From Methylophaga thalassica (lineage in GTDB: Bacteria; Pseudomonadota; Gammaproteobacteria; Nitrosococcales; Methylophagaceae): a stretch of 64,000 nt of DNA. This document shows positions 60,812 to 64,000 of this stretch, in pieces. Position numbers and translations under genes: made by a program. The number at the start of each line of letters is the position of its first letter. Position 1 is the stretch's first letter. The stretch spans positions 248,001-312,000 of the forward strand of contig NZ_BSND01000005.1 in NCBI RefSeq assembly GCF_030159795.1, written 5' to 3'. Under the pieces are notes generated by a model, which ran no database searches, was not told the origin of the DNA, and saw only the letters and a list, made by a program, of their open reading frames with translations.

Positions 60812-62722
60812 TTAATGCAGCTGATCAGCTGGTTTGCCAGAAGGTGTTTCTGAAGAATCAGATTCTGTATCACCAGATGGTGGTGTAGACGAACGATCAG
60901 TCCAGTCTTTTGGTTCACCCGGTTCACGCCCTTCCATAATAGCATCAATCTGATCACTATCAATGGTTTCATATTTCATTAATAGTTTAGCCATGGTGTG
61001 CAATTTATCCATATTATCAATCAGCAATTGTTTTGCCCGATCATAGTTACGGTTGATAACACGTCTTACATCTTCATCGATCTGTTTCGCTGTCAGATCA
61101 GACACCGCTTTATGCTGAGTCACACTACGGCCCAAGAAAACTTCGCCTTCATCTTCACCATAAGACAATGGTCCCATGTTGTCGGAAAGCCCCCATTTAG
61201 TGACCATATTATGAGCAAGTTCAGTAGCACGTTGGATATCATTAGACGCACCGGTAGTCACCGCTTCCTGACCAAAGATAAGCTCTTCCGCTAAACGACC
61301 TCCATATAAACTTGAAATTTGGCTTTCTAAGGTCTGTTTACTGTAACTGTATTTATCTTCTGTCGGCAAGAACATCGTCACACCCAATGCTCTACCCCTT
61401 GGAATAATACTGACTTTATAGACAGGATCATGCCCCGGTACTAAACGACCAATGATGGCATGACCAGCCTCATGGTAAGCCGTTAACTCTTTCTCTTTTT
61501 CATTCATCACCATGGAGCGGCGTTCTGCCCCCATCATGATTTTATCTTTTGCCAATTCGAGTTGTTCCATGCCAACCAGACGTTTATTGCCGCGAGCAGC
61601 GAATAATGCCGCTTCATTAACCAGGTTAGCTAAATCAGCACCAGAAAAGCCTGGTGTACCACGAGCAATCACTCTTGCATCGACATCATCAGCGGCTGGT
61701 ACTTTACGCAAATGTACATTGAGGATCTGTTCACGACCACGAATGTCAGGCAGCGGTACCACGACCTGACGGTCAAAACGGCCTGGACGTAATAATGCTG
61801 GATCAAGTACGTCAGGACGGTTAGTTGCCGCGATAACGATCACACCTTCATTACCTTCAAAACCATCCATTTCTACTAATAGTTGGTTAAGTGTTTGCTC
61901 ACGTTCATCGTTACCACCGCCCATACCGGCGCCACGGTGACGACCTACAGCATCAATTTCGTCAATAAAAATGATACATGGTGCATGCTTTTTCGCTTGT
62001 TCAAACATATCACGAACACGCGACGCACCCACACCAACAAACATTTCAACGAAGTCAGAACCAGAAATAGAGAAAAACGGTACTTTAGCTTCACCTGCAA
62101 TTGCTTTAGCCAGTAAGGTTTTACCTGTACCTGGTGAGCCGGCCATCAAAATACCGCGAGGGATACGACCACCCAGTTTCTGGAACTTGCTTGGATCGCG
62201 CAGGAAATCAACCAGTTCAGCCACTTCTTCTTTGGCTTCTTCTACACCAGCGACATCTTTGAAGGTGACTTTAACTTGATCTTCGTTAAGCATGCGCGCT
62301 TTGCTTTTACCAAATGACATGGGGTTTTTACCGCCGCCACCTTGCATTTGTCGCATAAAGAAAATCCAGACACCAATCAGTAGAAGCATTGGGAACCATG
62401 AGATAAAGATTTGCATCAGTAAGCTGGTTTTTTCTGCTGGTTCCGCTTTGATGGTGACGCCATTATCTAATAAATCACCAATCAAACCGGGATCGTAATC
62501 AGGACTATATGTCGTGAATTTACTACCGTCTGTCAGTTCACCTGAAATGGTTCTGCCCTGAATATCAACTCTGGCTACAGCCCCGTTTTTCACGTTGCTG
62601 ATAAAGCTAGAATAATCCATGCTGCCTGAATCATTACTTTGTGGACCAAAATTATTAAAAACAGACATCAGCACAACGGCGATGACTACCCACAAAACAA
62701 TATTTTTCATCATGTCATTCAA
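60812..62722 (-). CDS. ftsH: ATP-dependent zinc metalloprotease FtsH
   Basis: Membrane-anchored AAA+ protease of 636 residues that degrades unfolded membrane proteins and short-lived regulators. Helix one is near residues 8-24 and helix two near 105-122, with a small periplasmic domain between them. Walker A is GSPGTGKT at 195-202, Walker B is [11 protein letters not shown], and the second region of homology is [20 protein letters not shown]. The zinc site His417-Glu418-x-x-His421 is intact. The tail is Ser/Thr/Pro-rich. It follows rlmE by 29 bp. Confidence 0.97.
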   Translation of the reverse strand: MNDMMKNIVLWVVIAVVLMSVFNNFGPQSNDSGSMDYSSFISNVKNGAVARVDIQGRTISGELTDGSKFTTYSPDYDPGLIGDLLDNGVTIKAEPAEKTSLLMQIFISWFPMLLLIGVWIFFMRQMQGGGGKNPMSFGKSKARMLNEDQVKVTFKDVAGVEEAKEEVAELVDFLRDPSKFQKLGGRIPRGILMAGSPGTGKTLLAKAIAGEAKVPFFSISGSDFVEMFVGVGASRVRDMFEQAKKHAPCIIFIDEIDAVGRHRGAGMGGGNDEREQTLNQLLVEMDGFEGNEGVIVIAATNRPDVLDPALLRPGRFDRQVVVPLPDIRGREQILNVHLRKVPAADDVDARVIARGTPGFSGADLANLVNEAALFAARGNKRLVGMEQLELAKDKIMMGAERRSMVMNEKEKELTAYHEAGHAIIGRLVPGHDPVYKVSIIPRGRALGVTMFLPTEDKYSYSKQTLESQISSLYGGRLAEELIFGQEAVTTGASNDIQRATELAHNMVTKWGLSDNMGPLSYGEDEGEVFLGRSVTQHKAVSDLTAKQIDEDVRRVINRNYDRAKQLLIDNMDKLHTMAKLLMKYETIDSDQIDAIMEGREPGEPKDWTDRSSTPPSGDTESDSSETPSGKPADQLH

Positions 62723-62751
62723 TGTAAGGTACCTCTGGTTACCATTAAATG

Positions 62752-63369
62752 TTATTTGAGACCACGCCCCAACAAATAAACTTCACGACTTCTCGCTCGA
62801 GAAGCCCCCGGCTTACGGGTAACAACTTTCGTGAAATTGTCTCTCATTTCTTTCAAAAAAGCTTCGAATCCTTCGCCTTGAAACACTTTGACAAGAAAGC
62901 AACCGCTTTTACTTAAATTATTCAATGCAAAATCTAAAGCCAACTCGACCAAGTACATACTTGAAGGCTGATCTATCGACCCTACACCTGTCATATTGGG
63001 GGCCATATCCGATAATACAAGGTCTATTTGCCGACCATCCAATACTTTATTCAATTCATCTAGTACATCGTCTTCACGGAAGTCACCTTGAATAAAATGT
63101 ACTCCAGTCAAAGGGGTCATTTCTAATATATCTAATGCGATGACTTTACCACTATCGCCAACCTTAGCTAAGGCATAGTCGGACCAACCGCCAGGTGCTG
63201 AGCCAAGGTCAACGACACTCATACCAGGACGAATGAGTTTATCTTTATTATCAATTTCTTTTAATTTGAAAGTCGCACGTGAACGATGGCCTTCTTTCTG
63301 AGCCTGTTTGACATACTGATCATCAAAATGTTCTTTTAACCAGCTTTGACTTGATTTACTTCTAGCCAT
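62752..63369 (-). CDS. rlmE: 23S rRNA (uridine 2552-2'-O)-methyltransferase
   Basis: Enzyme of 205 residues that methylates U2552 of 23S rRNA using S-adenosylmethionine. Lys35 in [11 protein letters not shown] matches the first catalytic Lys of the K-D-K-E set. [15 protein letters not shown] binds the cofactor, [11 protein letters not shown] carries the Asp, and [11 protein letters not shown] the second Lys. The rlmE-ftsH pair is conserved in gammaproteobacteria. It follows the DUF4149 gene by 1 bp. Confidence 0.95.
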   Translation of the reverse strand: MARSKSSQSWLKEHFDDQYVKQAQKEGHRSRATFKLKEIDNKDKLIRPGMSVVDLGSAPGGWSDYALAKVGDSGKVIALDILEMTPLTGVHFIQGDFREDDVLDELNKVLDGRQIDLVLSDMAPNMTGVGSIDQPSSMYLVELALDFALNNLSKSGCFLVKVFQGEGFEAFLKEMRDNFTKVVTRKPGASRARSREVYLLGRGLK

Positions 63370-63370
63370 A

Positions 63371-63835
63371 TCAGGATGTTTGCTCTGCTTCTGCGCGCTT
63401 GTCTGAAGTTAATACTAACATCAAACCAAGTAAGCTCATTAACATATATATACTCTCACTTAGTTTATGCAGCGTATTAAACCGTTCAGTTAAAACAGGA
63501 TCTGCACGCCAGTCTAATAATTTTATCGATGCCATATCAGGCTGAATAAAAAGCAGAAAGACAACACTCATTATTAACATGGCTAAAATAAGCCAGCTTC
63601 GCCAATAGCGATGAAATGTGGTGACACCAAAAACAAATAACCGGCTTATCAACAAAATACAGGCACTTATAAGGCTTAGAATATTGACGGCATAAAACAA
63701 TTTGCCGGCGTAATCACCGGCAATTGTTAGTTCTAAATTCGCAAAGGCCATTGGTACAGCTAAATATCCTATCGACCATAATGAACCAATCCAAAGGGTC
63801 AAAAGCAATCGTTCACCTGAATAGCCAGACAGCAT
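63371..63835 (-). CDS. DUF4149-type membrane protein
   Basis: Small membrane protein of 154 residues with four hydrophobic segments. The start [20 protein letters not shown], the block VPMAFANLE and the late segment [19 protein letters not shown] match the DUF4149 family, which is widespread and of unknown function. It lies between greA (1 bp after it) and rlmE (1 bp before it), so it is part of the same transcript. I do not assign a function. Confidence 0.75.
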   Translation of the reverse strand: MLSGYSGERLLLTLWIGSLWSIGYLAVPMAFANLELTIAGDYAGKLFYAVNILSLISACILLISRLFVFGVTTFHRYWRSWLILAMLIMSVVFLLFIQPDMASIKLLDWRADPVLTERFNTLHKLSESIYMLMSLLGLMLVLTSDKRAEAEQTS

Positions 63836-63836
63836 T

Positions 63837-64000
63837 CTACGCCTCGTAGCCTATATCAATAATTTCATATTCGATATTACCGCCTGGCGCTTGCACTGTT
63901 GCTACATCATCAATTTCTTTACCAATCAGTGCACGTGCAATAGGCGAAGATACAGAAATACGATTTAATTTAATATCAGATTCATAGTCACCTACGATCT
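63837..64000 (-). CDS. greA: Transcription elongation factor GreA (partial, N-terminus off the right edge)
   Basis: The last 53 codons of a gene that continues past the window edge. The visible end reads [20 protein letters not shown], then [19 protein letters not shown] and ends [10 protein letters not shown]. These are the C-terminal FKBP-like fold of GreA, which frees stalled RNA polymerase by stimulating transcript cleavage. It is followed after 1 bp by the DUF4149 gene. The neighbouring rlmE/ftsH order supports the call. Confidence 0.92.
   Translation of the reverse strand, partial: IVGDYESDIKLNRISVSSPIARALIGKEIDDVATVQAPGGNIEYEIIDIGYEA

Overview
The window looks like a chromosomal segment of a gammaproteobacterium. 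The evidence is a 14-subunit Complex I operon with separate nuoC and nuoD, and the housekeeping order greA / DUF4149 / rlmE / ftsH / folP / glmM / tpiA / secG / tRNA-Leu(GAG). The moderate G+C, the exosortase and exopolysaccharide (EPS) genes and the gene style would suit a marine Methylophaga/Piscirickettsiaceae-like organism, but that placement is only a guess.

Layout. (1) Positions 1-14185, minus strand: nuoA to nuoN, with nuoN cut by the left edge. (2) 14476-17115, plus: an orphan hybrid sensor kinase. (3) 17147-39616, minus: a long, tightly packed EPS/exosortase gene run (phosphomannomutase, manC, prsT, an XrtD-type exosortase fused to EpsI, a WecG-type glycosyltransferase with a STAS tail, a DUF218 protein, seven further glycosyltransferases, two acetyltransferases, an OafA-type acyltransferase, a sulfotransferase, a Wzy/ligase-type membrane protein and a sugar epimerase). 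(4) 39717-44505: a strand-switching pocket with two pyruvyl transferases, a Wzx flippase and a GT2. (5) 44569-46608, minus: a secreted beta-helix protein carrying 28 perfect copies of a 9-bp repeat that encodes Ser-Thr-Gly. (6) 46937-52258, minus: the EPS export operon (export protein, beta-barrel, Wzz, tyrosine kinase, AAA ATPase), closed by a strong terminator. (7) 52387-53820, minus: two paralogous VPLPA-CTERM proteins (candidate exosortase substrates). Each has its own terminator and its own leader that looks like a GEMM/c-di-GMP-I riboswitch. (8) 54046-57099, minus: an initiating phosphoglycosyltransferase, a DHH phosphoesterase and CysC. (9) 57258-64000, minus: tRNA-Leu and housekeeping genes.

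How the parts fit. ManB/ManC-type enzymes supply GDP-mannose. The polyprenyl phosphoglycosyltransferase starts a repeat unit, the glycosyltransferases extend it, and acetyl, sulfate and pyruvate groups decorate it. Wzx, Wzy, Wzz, the tyrosine kinase, the export protein and the barrel move and polymerise it. CysC (makes PAPS), the sulfotransferase (uses PAPS) and the DHH protein (possibly clears PAP) could form a sulfation cycle. The exosortase would process the two VPLPA-CTERM proteins, and their leaders suggest that c-di-GMP sets their expression, linking surface-protein supply to the biofilm state. The whole EPS block lies between tRNA-Leu and nuoA, which I recall as neighbours in several other gammaproteobacteria.

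The strongest lead is the pair of riboswitch-controlled exosortase-substrate cassettes. The sulfation gene set and the Ser-Thr-Gly minisatellite come next.
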